Source: Rhynchosporium graminicola
Taxonomy: Eukaryota > Ascomycota > Leotiomycetes > Helotiales > Ploettnerulaceae
Reading direction: 5' to 3'
Length of the DNA stretch: 64,000 bases
NCBI GenBank assembly: GCA_900074885.1
Contig: FJUW01000004.1
Coordinates: 1,644,225 to 1,708,224, forward strand
The position numbers were made by a program, and so were the translations under genes. The notes below the pieces were generated by a model that saw only the letters and a program-made list of their open reading frames with translations, searched no databases and was not told the DNA's origin. Below are positions 23,699 to 33,953 of the stretch, piece after piece. Numbering within the stretch: the first letter of the stretch is position 1; the number at the start of each line of letters is the position of its first letter.

Positions 23699-24475
23699 AT
23701 GGCAGACGAGCAGTCCCATTTCATGCGCGCTCCGAGCGAGATTCGACTCATGATCTACTCCCTCCTCTTCGACGACGACGACCGCAATGAACGTACATTC
23801 GAGATCCGAAACCAAAACCCAGACGTGTACAAGCGTCGAGCCCCTCACGTACGATCACATTATCGCGTACTAGGACGCGATCTGTTGCGCCAAAGCCAAA
23901 CGACGACCTACCAACTCGTCACGGATGTCCAGTTACATGTGTCAATCATGGGCGTGAATCGCAAGATCTACGAAGAGGCGACGCATATTCTGTACGGCAA
24001 TAGATCATTCAGTTTTGGTCGAGATATCGAAGCTGTTGTGCCCTTCTTCTCAGATATGACGAAGCAGACTAGATCCAAGGTCCAGGAGATCTCTCTGCTT
24101 AAGCAAGGCTCCGTTTACTCGCGCGATTACGATCGTTGCGAATGGAGTAGTATGTGCGATTTCTTGAGAGAGCATATGCAGCTGAACAGCTTCAAATTGA
24201 CAGTGGAGGGAGGACGCCCAGCACTTGGTTGGGAGGGACTTCCACAGTATTCAGCATCGGATTTCAAGACGCTTTCGAATGTGCGATATGAACCTTTGGA
24301 ATGGGTGTGGGAAGTACTTTCTATCAAGGGGATCCGCAACGTGGAAGTTTTTTCCGAAATCAATCACTGCCCGCCATCGCACTCAACGGCCATGGCGTTT
24401 TTCGCTGCATTTTCCTCATCTATTGAAAAGGGGTTTTCTGATTTCTTGCGCTCTGAACTTTTGGTCGAAGCATGA
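23699..24475 (+). CDS. DUF7730/2EXR-like F-box-like protein
   Basis: Starting at the ATG at 23699, a single exon encodes 258 residues. The N-terminus has the short Leu-rich helix typical of these proteins, APSEIRLMIYSLLF (residues 11-24). The conserved middle segment VNRKIYEEATHILYGNRSFSF (about 87-107) and a SVYSRDYDRCEW segment (about 138-149) follow. Proteins of this kind are numerous in Leotiomycetes and Dothideomycetes. The first helix resembles the F-box start (LPxEIRxxIY), so substrate-adaptor roles have been suggested, but none is established. An upstream in-frame extension to 23627 has no better start. The protein is slightly short for the family (usually about 280-350 residues) but looks intact. 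Confidence 0.75.
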   Translation: MADEQSHFMRAPSEIRLMIYSLLFDDDDRNERTFEIRNQNPDVYKRRAPHVRSHYRVLGRDLLRQSQTTTYQLVTDVQLHVSIMGVNRKIYEEATHILYGNRSFSFGRDIEAVVPFFSDMTKQTRSKVQEISLLKQGSVYSRDYDRCEWSSMCDFLREHMQLNSFKLTVEGGRPALGWEGLPQYSASDFKTLSNVRYEPLEWVWEVLSIKGIRNVEVFSEINHCPPSHSTAMAFFAAFSSSIEKGFSDFLRSELLVEA

Positions 24476-25242
24476 TACTTACTCTGGGGGAGGGAAACGG
24501 CCTTTCCATTTCAACGACTATTGATCATTGATACGGGTTGATTACTTGACAGCTGACCTGACAATACTTCTGGCGATGCAGTCAGCATGGTCATCGCATG
24601 GCCGATGCAAGTCTGTTTATAAGTACGGCGCACTTCGTATGACTGCTGAATCATCCCATTTGCAAGCATCTCATGTACAGATAATGACATAAAATGTTTA
24701 CAGCATCCTTCAATTTTAACACTTGAGCGTTTGGCAATAGCCATCGGCTTTTTCTTGACAACCACAGCTATCCGCAGTCTTTACGAAAGCTTGTCAGTTA
24801 CCCAAATCATGAAACCAAGACGTATTATTCCGTCTACCGCTCTGCTCTACACCACGTCGACGATCCAATTTCAGTCTCTGATCCTAGGCCAGCATTACAA
24901 ACCTTCTTTCAGTGGGTATCGCATGGCGGGAAACGGACCGGTATGGCCTTCTTGGTTTCGACGCATTTGAATCGCACGCAATAATCTCGACAGGGAACAG
25001 CCATCAAGATCACCGCCTATCACATACCGCGCCGAAGGAAATGTAGGAAATGAAGAAATTGTCTCCAATACTCAGATACTATCGGCGGTCAATCGGAGAT
25101 GAGTAGATAGCTTTAATCAGTGTGAACGTAAGCCTACATGTGGGTGGGTTTAATTTATATATAACAGGTCTTTCTGCAAGTCTTACGTTCGAGGTCTATC
25201 TGCTCTGTCCTTTCAACCGAACAGACGATACGATATCGGATT
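24476..25242. other. intergenic, nothing recognised
   Basis: 767 bp between two plus-strand genes. Short frames on both strands have no motif. Expected to hold the promoter of the gene starting at 25243. Confidence 0.5.
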
Positions 25243-26421
25243 ATGACAGGTGCGACTTCCATGGAAACGCTAAAAGACTTCGTGCAGCCTTCGACGACAT
25301 TTAACCAACCTGTAATGGCCGATCCTCCGGCACGAGAGAAACTCAATCTCCCGGCACCATCCACATCACGTGACACCATTCCAACATCCGTCTACAACCT
25401 TCCATATCAAACCCAAATCCAAGTGCATAGCGATGTTACCAGCAACCTGGACTACTTCCCACTCCTCTCCCTTCCTCTAGAACTTCGTCTCAAAATATAC
25501 ACCCATATTCTCCCCTCTCGTCATCACAAGATAGTCACTTCCATCCCTCCAACTAATTACTTCTACAACACCTCCTCCTTTCCTCCTCAAACCACATACC
25601 CATTCGGTCGATCCGCTCCTCAAAACTCAAAGACTCCTTCAACGCCCTACAGAGTCCTGACCAAAAACCCCCATGTCTCGTTTCCTCACCAGACCATAAC
25701 CGCCTCCCTCCTGCGCACCTGCAAACAAATCCATGCTGAAGCAGAACCCGTTCTCTACAGCTCCAACGCCTCTATATGGGAATTCAGCGTGCATCTCGAT
25801 GCACTGATAGGGTTTTGGGATGAGAGGAGCAGGGTTGCTAGACAGTGTGTTAGGAACTTGAGGTTGGGTTTTGAGGTTCCTGTTTTTGAGAATGGGGGTT
25901 TGGAGAGTGCGATTGGCGACATGATAGGCCGTAAAGCGGCTGCTTGGGAGAGGATGGTGCAGTTTGTGGGAAAGGGGATGACGGGATTGAAAGAGATCGA
26001 TTTGTGTGTTTGGTGTGCTGATGGGACTGGGTCGGGGTTTCCTGGAAAGACTGAACGTCCCTTGTTAGACGAAGAGTTCATTCCGAGCGTTGATTTCAGG
26101 TGTTTGGGTGACAGAGAAACTAGAGAGGAAATGGAGAGAAGGTGGAGACAGTGGAAATGGACAGCGGATCTCCTTTCTATGCCTTCGTTGAGGCAAATGA
26201 AAATCACTTGCTGGGCTGCATTACCGCTGAGGATGGATCACGAAGTTGAGCTTGGTGTTACGGTTCCAAAGTTCGATTCGTGGGTCGCGGGGAGGATGGT
26301 AGCTGATCCTGTTTTGAGAGAGAAGATGGTCAAGGATCGGGTTGTTGTTTGTGAGAAAGTTGTGGATTTGAAGAAATCCAGGTGTAGTGAGAAGGGCTGG
26401 GAATTTGAGTATGGGGTCTGA
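25243..26421 (+). CDS. DUF7730/2EXR-like F-box-like protein
   Basis: A single exon encodes 392 residues. ATGs at 25243, 25261 and 25315 are all in frame; the first is annotated but the real start could be any of them. After a Pro/Thr-rich leader, the domain begins with PLLSLPLELRLKIYTHILP (about 73-91), the F-box-like helix of the family. The conserved LLRTCKQIHAEAEPVLYSSN segment (about 156-175) follows, then alternating helices and a WERMVQF...LKEIDLCVWC segment. The last 60 residues are Lys/Val-rich. It shares the domain plan of the neighbour at 23699 but not close sequence, so the two are distant paralogues and not a recent duplication. Function unknown. Confidence 0.75.
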   Translation: MTGATSMETLKDFVQPSTTFNQPVMADPPAREKLNLPAPSTSRDTIPTSVYNLPYQTQIQVHSDVTSNLDYFPLLSLPLELRLKIYTHILPSRHHKIVTSIPPTNYFYNTSSFPPQTTYPFGRSAPQNSKTPSTPYRVLTKNPHVSFPHQTITASLLRTCKQIHAEAEPVLYSSNASIWEFSVHLDALIGFWDERSRVARQCVRNLRLGFEVPVFENGGLESAIGDMIGRKAAAWERMVQFVGKGMTGLKEIDLCVWCADGTGSGFPGKTERPLLDEEFIPSVDFRCLGDRETREEMERRWRQWKWTADLLSMPSLRQMKITCWAALPLRMDHEVELGVTVPKFDSWVAGRMVADPVLREKMVKDRVVVCEKVVDLKKSRCSEKGWEFEYGV

Positions 26422-27600
26422 TTACTTGGAAGTGGGTTGGATTTTTCAATTTTTGAGTCTATGAATGGTGCTATAGGATTAGATTTAAGGAGATCTGGAG
26501 TCGTGGAACAGGGTCTTGTGAGCTGAACTCATGGACCCGGGAGTCTTAGCCCGTTAATTACTGGGTTAATTGTATTGCTAGGCAATAATATAAGTTGCAA
26601 TAAGCTGGAATCGAAAGGAAGTCGCACCTTCTGAACCGTGTAATGTGTGTAGCTACCTACAATGCTTGACTGCAGGAACCAAATCAAGAAATATATAAAG
26701 CTGTCAGCATCAGGATCAAGTATCCATTCGTTAGATGAAATTATAATCATCGCCATCGCCTCCCAAAAAAAGGTAGCTTTTGTTCTGGTTATGACAACGG
26801 CATCGAGGCGAGACGATGCAAAATTCGTCTTCTACGAAGCCTAATCTCAACTTGACGGACCACCTCACTTCCCCATTTGTTAACCACTATTACAAAACTG
26901 ATTCTTCACTCATCACGTCAAAAATTGACGCAAAGACATAGAAAAAAATGGCAACAATTCAACAGCCACCCAATTTTGAGTTAAACTCTTTTATTGTCTC
27001 GGGTGACTGCCTTAGTGCTTACTAACCACTCGCCCGTGGGAAAGTGGTGTTGGGACTTATCAATGGGCCGCGTGTTTCCCGCCCGTGACGGTAATTAGCT
27101 ATTTAATGCTCCAGATCTGGAGGAAATGCTGTTAATTCAATATATCAAGTTTCCAAAAATTTAGCCGAGCGTCGCGTAGGTAGGTAAACACGTCCGTGCC
27201 CCACATGTTGACTCACAACGGCGCCGATGCTGCAACGGCACACTAAAATGCTACCAAAAACTGATATAATTCTTCCTCAGACAGACCTTGGCTTATGACG
27301 CAACGCACTCATGGGGCAGCTGACAGCAGATCTTCAACCAGAAATGGCTCCAGGAGGAAGATCAGAAAAGAATTGACTGATCGATGAGGAGCTGGGGCTT
27401 GCGAATGGAAGGAAATCTAATTTCTTTTCTTCATAAATGGCCAACGATGTCGAGCTTGTAACAATCAAATCGAATTTTAGTCAAATTCATCAAATCTACT
27501 GAACATTCATAAAGCTAGCTACTCCCACAATCCAATCATCTTTGAAAAAAAAAACCAAGTATGAAACAGACGACCTTCCAGCAGATGTGAAATTGGTACC
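26422..27600. other. intergenic between convergent genes, partly AT-rich
   Basis: 1.18 kb between the stop of a plus-strand gene and the stop of a minus-strand gene, so it should contain two 3' UTRs. Poly-A/T tracts occur (26760, 26940, 27545). No gene seen. Confidence 0.5.
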
Positions 27601-28596
27601 TCAGCTATCCCAGGAAACGACTCTGACAGCTGGGCATGGGCGTTTCGTGCCTATCCCAGGTCCGGTGAAATCTCTCATATAGGAACTGTACTTCTGCACT
27701 GTTGCATGCCTCTCCCACTTTTCTCGGAGCAATCTCCTGGTTCCAGATATTGACTCATAGCCAACTACGTCATCCATGGCGAGTCTCCTTCTCTTTGTCT
27801 CTCCTGCTGCTTGGAAAGATGTAGTCTTCTGTCCCAAAGGGAATGGCTTGAACCGAGGCGTATCTAGCACTATAGCTCTGGAGTCCTCCGGGGACTGGAC
27901 AACATAGATTGATTTAAGCGTTGGGATGTCGTATAATGCTGCAACGACGCACTCGGCGGCCTTCTTTGCTTCGTCGATATCTGTAACGGTTTTGTAAGGA
28001 TAACACGCAAAGGGCTCGATCGCGATGCTCTCAATCTGATTTCCAGGCATTAGGAAGACACACGTGGCCAATTTATCAGTAACCAGCGGCGAGGCGTCCC
28101 GCGATCGAACTCGGGCAGCTCTGTCCTCGGCTTCAATTGCTACTTTGGCGAACATCTCAAGGTCTGGGATGAAGTATATACTTTTGCTACTCCTCATCAT
28201 ATTTTGCGCTAGTCTGCTCTTGAAGAGATTTTTCAGAAAATTCGGATCTTGCTCAATCTCGCGCGGAAAGAAAGTCTGTGCCAGACGAACGGCGGATTGG
28301 TAATCGAGGGAAAAATCGAAATTGAATTTCTTTTCAGGTAGCGCAGCCGTTGCAAGCTCAGGAATTTCGACAGAAGTTCCAAGGATTAGTGCCATTATTT
28401 CCCTTCGATCGTTATTTTCGGGCGGTATGGCTTCTCGGACCTTCATGGAAGAATTGGCAAGAATGACCCTTGATTCATCTTCGAACGTAGTTTGCCACAG
28501 CATAAGCCTGAGATCGTAGGGTAAATTTTCCAGTCTTATGGCGGGCCTCGGTGGATGAGGAACTTGGATCTGCTCAGGTGAAATGAGGCTCGTCAT
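27601..28596 (-). CDS. 2EXR domain protein
   Basis: A single exon encodes 331 residues from the ATG at 28596. The 2EXR signature LENLPYDLRLMLWQTTFEDESRVI lies at about 22-45, and the second family element SKSIYFIPDLEMFA at about 138-150. The C-terminal part (about 270-310) is rich in Arg/Lys and includes a KRRR run that could be a nuclear signal. Composition and length are normal for a 2EXR protein, and there is no frame damage. These proteins are expanded in Helotiales, and no biochemical role is established. It is the third 2EXR/DUF7730-type gene in 5 kb, on the opposite strand to the other two. Confidence 0.75.
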   Translation of the reverse strand: MTSLISPEQIQVPHPPRPAIRLENLPYDLRLMLWQTTFEDESRVILANSSMKVREAIPPENNDRREIMALILGTSVEIPELATAALPEKKFNFDFSLDYQSAVRLAQTFFPREIEQDPNFLKNLFKSRLAQNMMRSSKSIYFIPDLEMFAKVAIEAEDRAARVRSRDASPLVTDKLATCVFLMPGNQIESIAIEPFACYPYKTVTDIDEAKKAAECVVAALYDIPTLKSIYVVQSPEDSRAIVLDTPRFKPFPLGQKTTSFQAAGETKRRRLAMDDVVGYESISGTRRLLREKWERHATVQKYSSYMRDFTGPGIGTKRPCPAVRVVSWDS

Positions 28597-29840
28597 TTTC
28601 TCGAATATCTGAAGAACTTTGACTGGATAGTAAGTCCTTGTTAGACATATTCGGAAGCTTCTTTCGAAAGTTCTTTTTTTGAACGACGATGAATAGTGGA
28701 ACTTGTTTTGTCAATTTAACTGTTTGTTTGGCGAATTGATAGATGTGTTTAAGCTGATTAATAGCTCCGATTTAAGGAAGAAAGTAGAAAGTCTGAGGTT
28801 CTGTTGCGAAGCCGAAATCTTCTCTGCAAGAGACTGTTGAGAATGAAGAGAGAAAGTTGACTTGGAGAAAAAATCGAGTTCGGGATATTCGATACATTAA
28901 GGTCATGAGGACTAACGAATCGACATAGCCGAGTCGACCAATCATTCTCCCAACGGATACTACATTTTGTTTAGCTTCACTATCTAGCGTATGTGTATCT
29001 CAATGAATCCCTAGAAGAATTTATTATGTATCAATATTCATCCTCACTGTCCATTGATCGTTGATTCTGACTATTATCATACAGATGTGTCGGATTAGAG
29101 CACAAAAATCCGTCTATTACAGAAGGAAAAGTTTCTAGATCCTCTCACAGGGCTGAAATGATGCAAACACAGCTAACGAACAGCCGCAAAGATATCTCAC
29201 AAGCTTACAGTTACATATTTAAATTCTTCGTAGGCCCAAAAGTGATTAGTGAACAAGAATCGAACAAGTCTATGATTTAAGAAAAGGGTGTCATTCTCAT
29301 CTAGTGCGTTCTAAAAGATATTAAGACTCTGAAAGAAACGCTGGTCGATATGGCAAAGGATTTTCACGTCTTTGATATTCAGTTGTGAACATTCGGTTTC
29401 GGCTGTGCGGTTGCCTAGACAAGTACCCGCTTCGTTGGTTGAAAGATAGAACCAGCTCGAAATAGTACTTAAGCTATACTACCTTGGCTTATACAAATTT
29501 TTTCAAGAAATCTAACGTTGATATCATGTCCTAGTGATTCTCCAGAAACCCCCTTTTCACATTCACTAGAGCAACAACGTTATCAATCGACATATCCTTC
29601 AAAATTACTTCAGTCCAGCAAGATAAGGAACCTCCTGACATGTCGAAAGCATAATGAGTAGGGAAGTAGTTGTAAAGAGAACCTCCTACGCATGTTCCCT
29701 TTGACGACTGATTCATCGTTTGGAAGGAAACGCTTTATGAAGAGAGTCGGGTTATGTTTGCGGACGCGGTATTACAGTCAGGCTTAGAGCTGATCAAGAC
29801 AAGTAGCATTACAAGGATAACCTTATACCTACTGCTTATT
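28597..29840. other. gene-poor, nothing recognised
   Basis: Upstream flank of the minus-strand 2EXR gene, then AT-rich sequence with stops in all frames. A 61-codon minus frame at 29531-29716 has no motif. Confidence 0.5.
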
Positions 29841-30015
29841 CAAGGTCACGAAATGATTTCGTGGCCCATTTTGGCTGCCAGAGCCTATGGTTTACAAATT
29901 TCACAAAACTATTCAATGCCTTTACTTTGGCTATCAGAGACTACGCTTTTCAAAGTCATGAAATGATCATACAACCTCACTTTAGTTACCAAAGCCTGCG
30001 CTACTTTAGCAATTT
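29841..30015. repeat. diverged tandem duplication, unit about 110 bp
   Basis: The segment starting CAAGGTCACGAAATGAT at 29841 reappears as CAAAGTCATGAAATGAT at 29951. Similarity continues through CCAGAGCCT / CCAAAGCCT about 30 bases further on. Most differences between the copies are C/T or G/A transitions, the pattern expected of repeat-induced point mutation, but the sample is small. No coding content is recognised. Confidence 0.55.
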
Positions 30016-30236
30016 AAAAAGCATATTGCTCTTCAGACAGGTAATCCTACTGACATCCTTCTGGAAATCTTGCCCAAGAGAACTTCGTTTCCTCGGATCC
30101 TCCCTCGAGTAAATATTGAGCCCAGTTCTAATTTAAGCCTTAGCACACTCATCGGAGCTGGCAGCTACCGTTTCGATCCGACTTGGCAGATTCAACTCCC
30201 CTCAGAAAGACCTTGTAGTCCATACATAACAAGATT

Positions 30237-30578
30237 GATTCAGGGTGTACTCTTGCAGGGAACCAAGGGCTCATACGTCAAAGTTCCACCCAAGATACTT
30301 ACAACTGCGACGATACTAAGGCGACTGGTCTCTTTGGCAAAGGTCAGGGTATTAATCAAGGCTGCGCATCCACGTCTACCGGCAACGGCATCTATAGTTC
30401 TTCCTTCAATGCGAACGGATGTGGAACCTTAGCAATGGAATCGACCAACCATATCATCAAAATGTTAAATCTCCCTCCCAATGCTGTTCCGGCCAATATC
30501 AAAAGCGGCAATCCCGCAGCTTTCAAACAGGCTGCCTGGATCGTCAACAGTGTCAAAGTCTATCAATGGAAGTTTTAG
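30237..30578 (+). pseudogene. relic of a GH16 beta-glucanase-like gene
   Basis: One frame reads SGCTLAG, YNCDDTKATGLFG, GCASTSTGNG, then SSSFNANGCGTLAMEST and IPxxI-like NAVPANIKSG, and ends with FKQAAWIVNSVKVYQWKF and TAG. These are the landmarks of the C-terminal half of fungal GH16 endo-1,3(4)-beta-glucanases (SSGCTL, FNANGGGVYAMEWTS, PxDIxSGxP, AYWxINSVKVYQ), in the right order. The roughly 50 residues that normally lie between the 'DI-SG-P' and 'INSVKVY' elements are missing. The catalytic ExDxxE motif is not found upstream, and a TAG interrupts the frame at about 30207. It is a truncated, internally deleted copy and cannot encode an active enzyme. Confidence 0.65.
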
Positions 30579-32483
30579 AAGGAAGAGATGTATCAGTATG
30601 GGTTTCTGAATCAATTGTCTCGTCGGGTCCTTCTGTAATTGGGGTAACTAGGCGGTTCTTGATGATGCATATGAGTATACTTCTGCGGCATATATATTTA
30701 TATATATACATAATCATGTCACTTATCTTATGGATAAGATTGGTCCATATCCAATCCTTACAATGAAATTCACTACTTACCATTGTGAGTTAGCCAAATT
30801 TACGTGTAAATATGGTTCTTATGAGCAGAAAAGCTCTTCGGGTAATATTCTCCGAAATCAATGAAACCAAAAGCAGACCCCTTTTGGAAAAAATAATTAG
30901 ATTACGCCGAAACCAGCTCTTTGAAGAAAGTTGAGTATGCACTTTCCAGCATAATAATACAGGAAATCCGAGAACTCGTATTAGCAGTCACTCGGCCGTG
31001 CCATGATAGTCATGCTGCTGCTCAGCAAAAGTTTTCGATACAGACTTACAAGACTCGAACTTCATAGTGAGCTAATCAGAAGACTCTAGTTAAGAGATCA
31101 TGGGGGAATGTCCACTGATTTTGCCCCTTGTGGTCGTAGCTGTCCTCTTTCTTTCGTATCTTATGGATGTATTTACGACCCATCTTGGATTTTGGCAGGA
31201 TATTGTTTTTGTCAAGGGCTACGTTTCGTATCTTTGCAATTAGAAACCGTGTCAAGAATGAAAGTTTAGGGTAAAGAGCGGCTAGACAAGTCTCAGGGAT
31301 AATGGAACTTGTTTGTTTAGGTAAAGCAGAGTGGCAGCTCTGCTCAGCACAATCTCAAAATAAGCGATCTTGCTAGCGCGCATCCACGGCGTAGCCAACA
31401 CATCCCCATAAATTGTTGTATCTAAAGTCGTTCTTTACAATACTTCTATACTTGTAAGACTTGAAAGTGTTACTTCTGTAATGTGTTGTGAAACCTCCGC
31501 AACTTTTAGTGCTGGATGTTTACCATCTCGTAAAGTAGTAATCTGAGGCCATATAATATTTACTTGAGTTTGTTTTGGTAAAGAGGTCTTGCTTCGCCGG
31601 TTAAGAATTGGATCGCCTCTCTTTAATTTTCATAGGTTCTTCAAATCCGGAAATAGTTTTGATTATTTCAGCCTTTTGCTTGTCTTGAAACATTTCTCAA
31701 ACACCCGCAATCATGATTGTAGGTCTTATTTGAAGTCGACCCAAGTTACATGAGTTAAATGTAAGTGGAGCTTGAGTAGTATGATTCCGATTATTCAGGC
31801 CCTCAATTTCGAGAATCACCAGGAATGAAAGTTCATAATTCACGAAGTACAATGAAAGACTAGTAAAGAAGCCTACGAAAGCCTTAGTGTCTTGAGCTCT
31901 CAATTTAGTCTTTTGGTACCGATATCATTTATGGAGACAGATTCACTAGCACGATCAGATAAAGTAAATCCCTGTTCAAAATTAGCCCGGGCATCTCCGT
32001 CCTCGAACCTCAAAGCTCCCCTATTGGCTATTCCAACTCACATCTCGGCCGCCACATCTACACAACCAGCCACATTATCCACACAAATCTCTCAATCATC
32101 CACATTTTTTATACTTCGGAAGGCCGCAGCCCTCGCTGGCTGGCTAGCTGGCGTCAGAATTTTTAGGGTCAGCAAACTTTGGATGCTACCGAATTCTTCC
32201 TTGCACTTCGTCGCCGATTAATGGCATCGGCTGCGCTCTGATTTTAATTTATATACCGCCGGCCTTTCTCTCTACCAATTTTATTGCTTTTTGTACTATC
32301 CTTACAGAAAAACGCGAACGAACTCATAGGAAACTAGGTAAAGGCCATCAAAACAAACTCACTCGCTTACCACATCTTCTTTTACGAAGCAAACGAAACA
32401 ACCAGGTCGTCACCTCACCAGCTCACCAACTCACCAGCTCACCACCTTTCTGGATCAACACCAAGCACTAAATCTACAACAAC
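30579..32483. other. gene-poor, nothing recognised
   Basis: AT-rich with TATATA runs near 30690-30710. The 109-codon plus frame at 31892-32221 is Ser/Ala/Leu-rich and looks like noise. The last 100 bp carry tandem CACCAGCTCA-like decamers (32415-32450), probably in the 5' UTR of the small ORF at 32484. Confidence 0.5.
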
Positions 32484-32660
32484 ATGCTCAGCCAAGTGTA
32501 TACACGACTTGCTATTGCCGGATCATGTACGTTCGCCGGCGTTAGTGGATACCAGATTTTCCAGCGTAGAGTCGCGAAACAAACCGAAGAGGCCAATTAT
32601 GAGCGGATGACGCAGTCGTTGAGAAGTGTTGAAGAGGTTGCGGAACGGAGGAAATTTTGA
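32484..32660 (+). CDS. small ORF, 58 residues, possible single-pass protein
   Basis: The ATG at 32484 follows a clean A-rich context (AACAACATG) and opens 58 codons to TGA at 32660. Residues 8-25 form a moderately hydrophobic helix (RLAIAGSCTFAGVSGYQIF). A charged amphipathic tail rich in Arg, Glu and Gln ends in EEVAERRKF. That shape fits a small mitochondrial or endomembrane single-pass protein. The codons look natural, the leader is long and gene-like, and no competing frame explains the region. No family is recognised. Its length is below most gene-calling cut-offs. Confidence 0.5.
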   Translation: MLSQVYTRLAIAGSCTFAGVSGYQIFQRRVAKQTEEANYERMTQSLRSVEEVAERRKF

Positions 32661-33953
32661 AGATGCTTTTAAATATCGAGGATGGAGATCCGAAGGACCG
32701 AAGGAGAAGTGGAAGAATTTGGACAATGGAATGCAGAGTTCCAAAATCGAGTGCAGTAAAGATGGAGGAGGAAGGGGGACCTGGGCATTACTGCCCGGAA
32801 CAGCTCAAGAAAAGAACGCTGTAGGTTCCTCGCCATCAGTAGTCATCGGCACGAGGAGAATGTCTTGCAAAGTGGTGGTGAAGCCGAATAGAGACCTCAT
32901 ATCAGGGTGGGTGGTAAAGTTGAGAACAAGATTTAGATGGGAGGAAAATTGATAAATGTGGTCAAGGGACCGGGGACTAGAGCCGTGTGTGATGAAGGAT
33001 ATGGATAAGAGAGCGGATGGCTTTCCTGGAGAGGAATGCCAATGTGTGTTCGAAATTATGTGGCGCTGAGAAAGTGGCTCAAGGAGAAGTGGGATGCTCT
33101 TACGGTTTGGAAATTTGTGGTCGGGTTGGTGTTTCTGATATTACCTACTCTACCAATGCATCATGTACCATAGACACAACTGGTCATTGGACTGGATCAA
33201 TAAGCAGGTGTTTCAACACACACTATGGGAGCAACAAACACTCACGACTTTTATTATATTTGAAAAGGCCGAGCAGAGGATATGTGCTCTTGAGCTCCCA
33301 GATGAGCTTCCTTTGAACCTTGAAAATATCTTTTCTCTTGAGTTCCAATTCACCCATCATCTCCGCGTGTCTATGTTTGAGCTGGGAATTATGCTTTGGA
33401 ATTTTTTGGATGTATAGTGCCATTCAATGCCCAGGTGTAATGAGGCCAACCGAATTTGTCTCAGGGGCGTAGTAAATTATCATCTCAGATTCTCCTTTGG
33501 TGACTTCATTATAGACTTACAAACTTAAATGCGCCTCACTATTTCTCGTTCGTCGGAGATGGGTTATGCCCAGCTCGTGACAGTACCTTAAGTCAGTCGG
33601 CACAATACCTCGATTCATGCGCTAGGCCCCTTCCAACAAGCGAGCTCCCGATCGACAAGAACAAACAGACCGAAGAATGGAGATCTCCAGAACCAGCTGC
33701 CAAAACATTCACCTAGGGTTTGCGACAAAAATCTAGTGGGGCTTACTGCATTACAATCTAGGCATCGCATTGATCTTCTTTTAGGCCTCGGGAGGTAATC
33801 AGTAAGATCCTGCCCCGCCCAGCGCTTTGTTTACTTCGCTTTTGGCACGGCCGACAACGCGCCAGACCTCCTGACAAGCCGCAATCGCGATTTTTGCCAA
33901 CTTCGCATTTTGTTTATCCAAAGTCACGACTTTTGATTTCCAACATTGCTGAA
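32661..33953. other. intergenic, nothing recognised
   Basis: Plus-strand frames of 84-108 codons (32626-33417) overlap each other and show no domain or codon regularity. Presumed 3' flank of the small ORF and promoter of the zinc-finger gene. Confidence 0.45.

Noticed and set aside
23699..28596. idea of a recent local duplication producing the three 2EXR/DUF7730-like genes
   Set aside because: The three proteins share only short family motifs, differ in length (258, 392 and 331 residues) and lie on both strands. They look like old paralogues.
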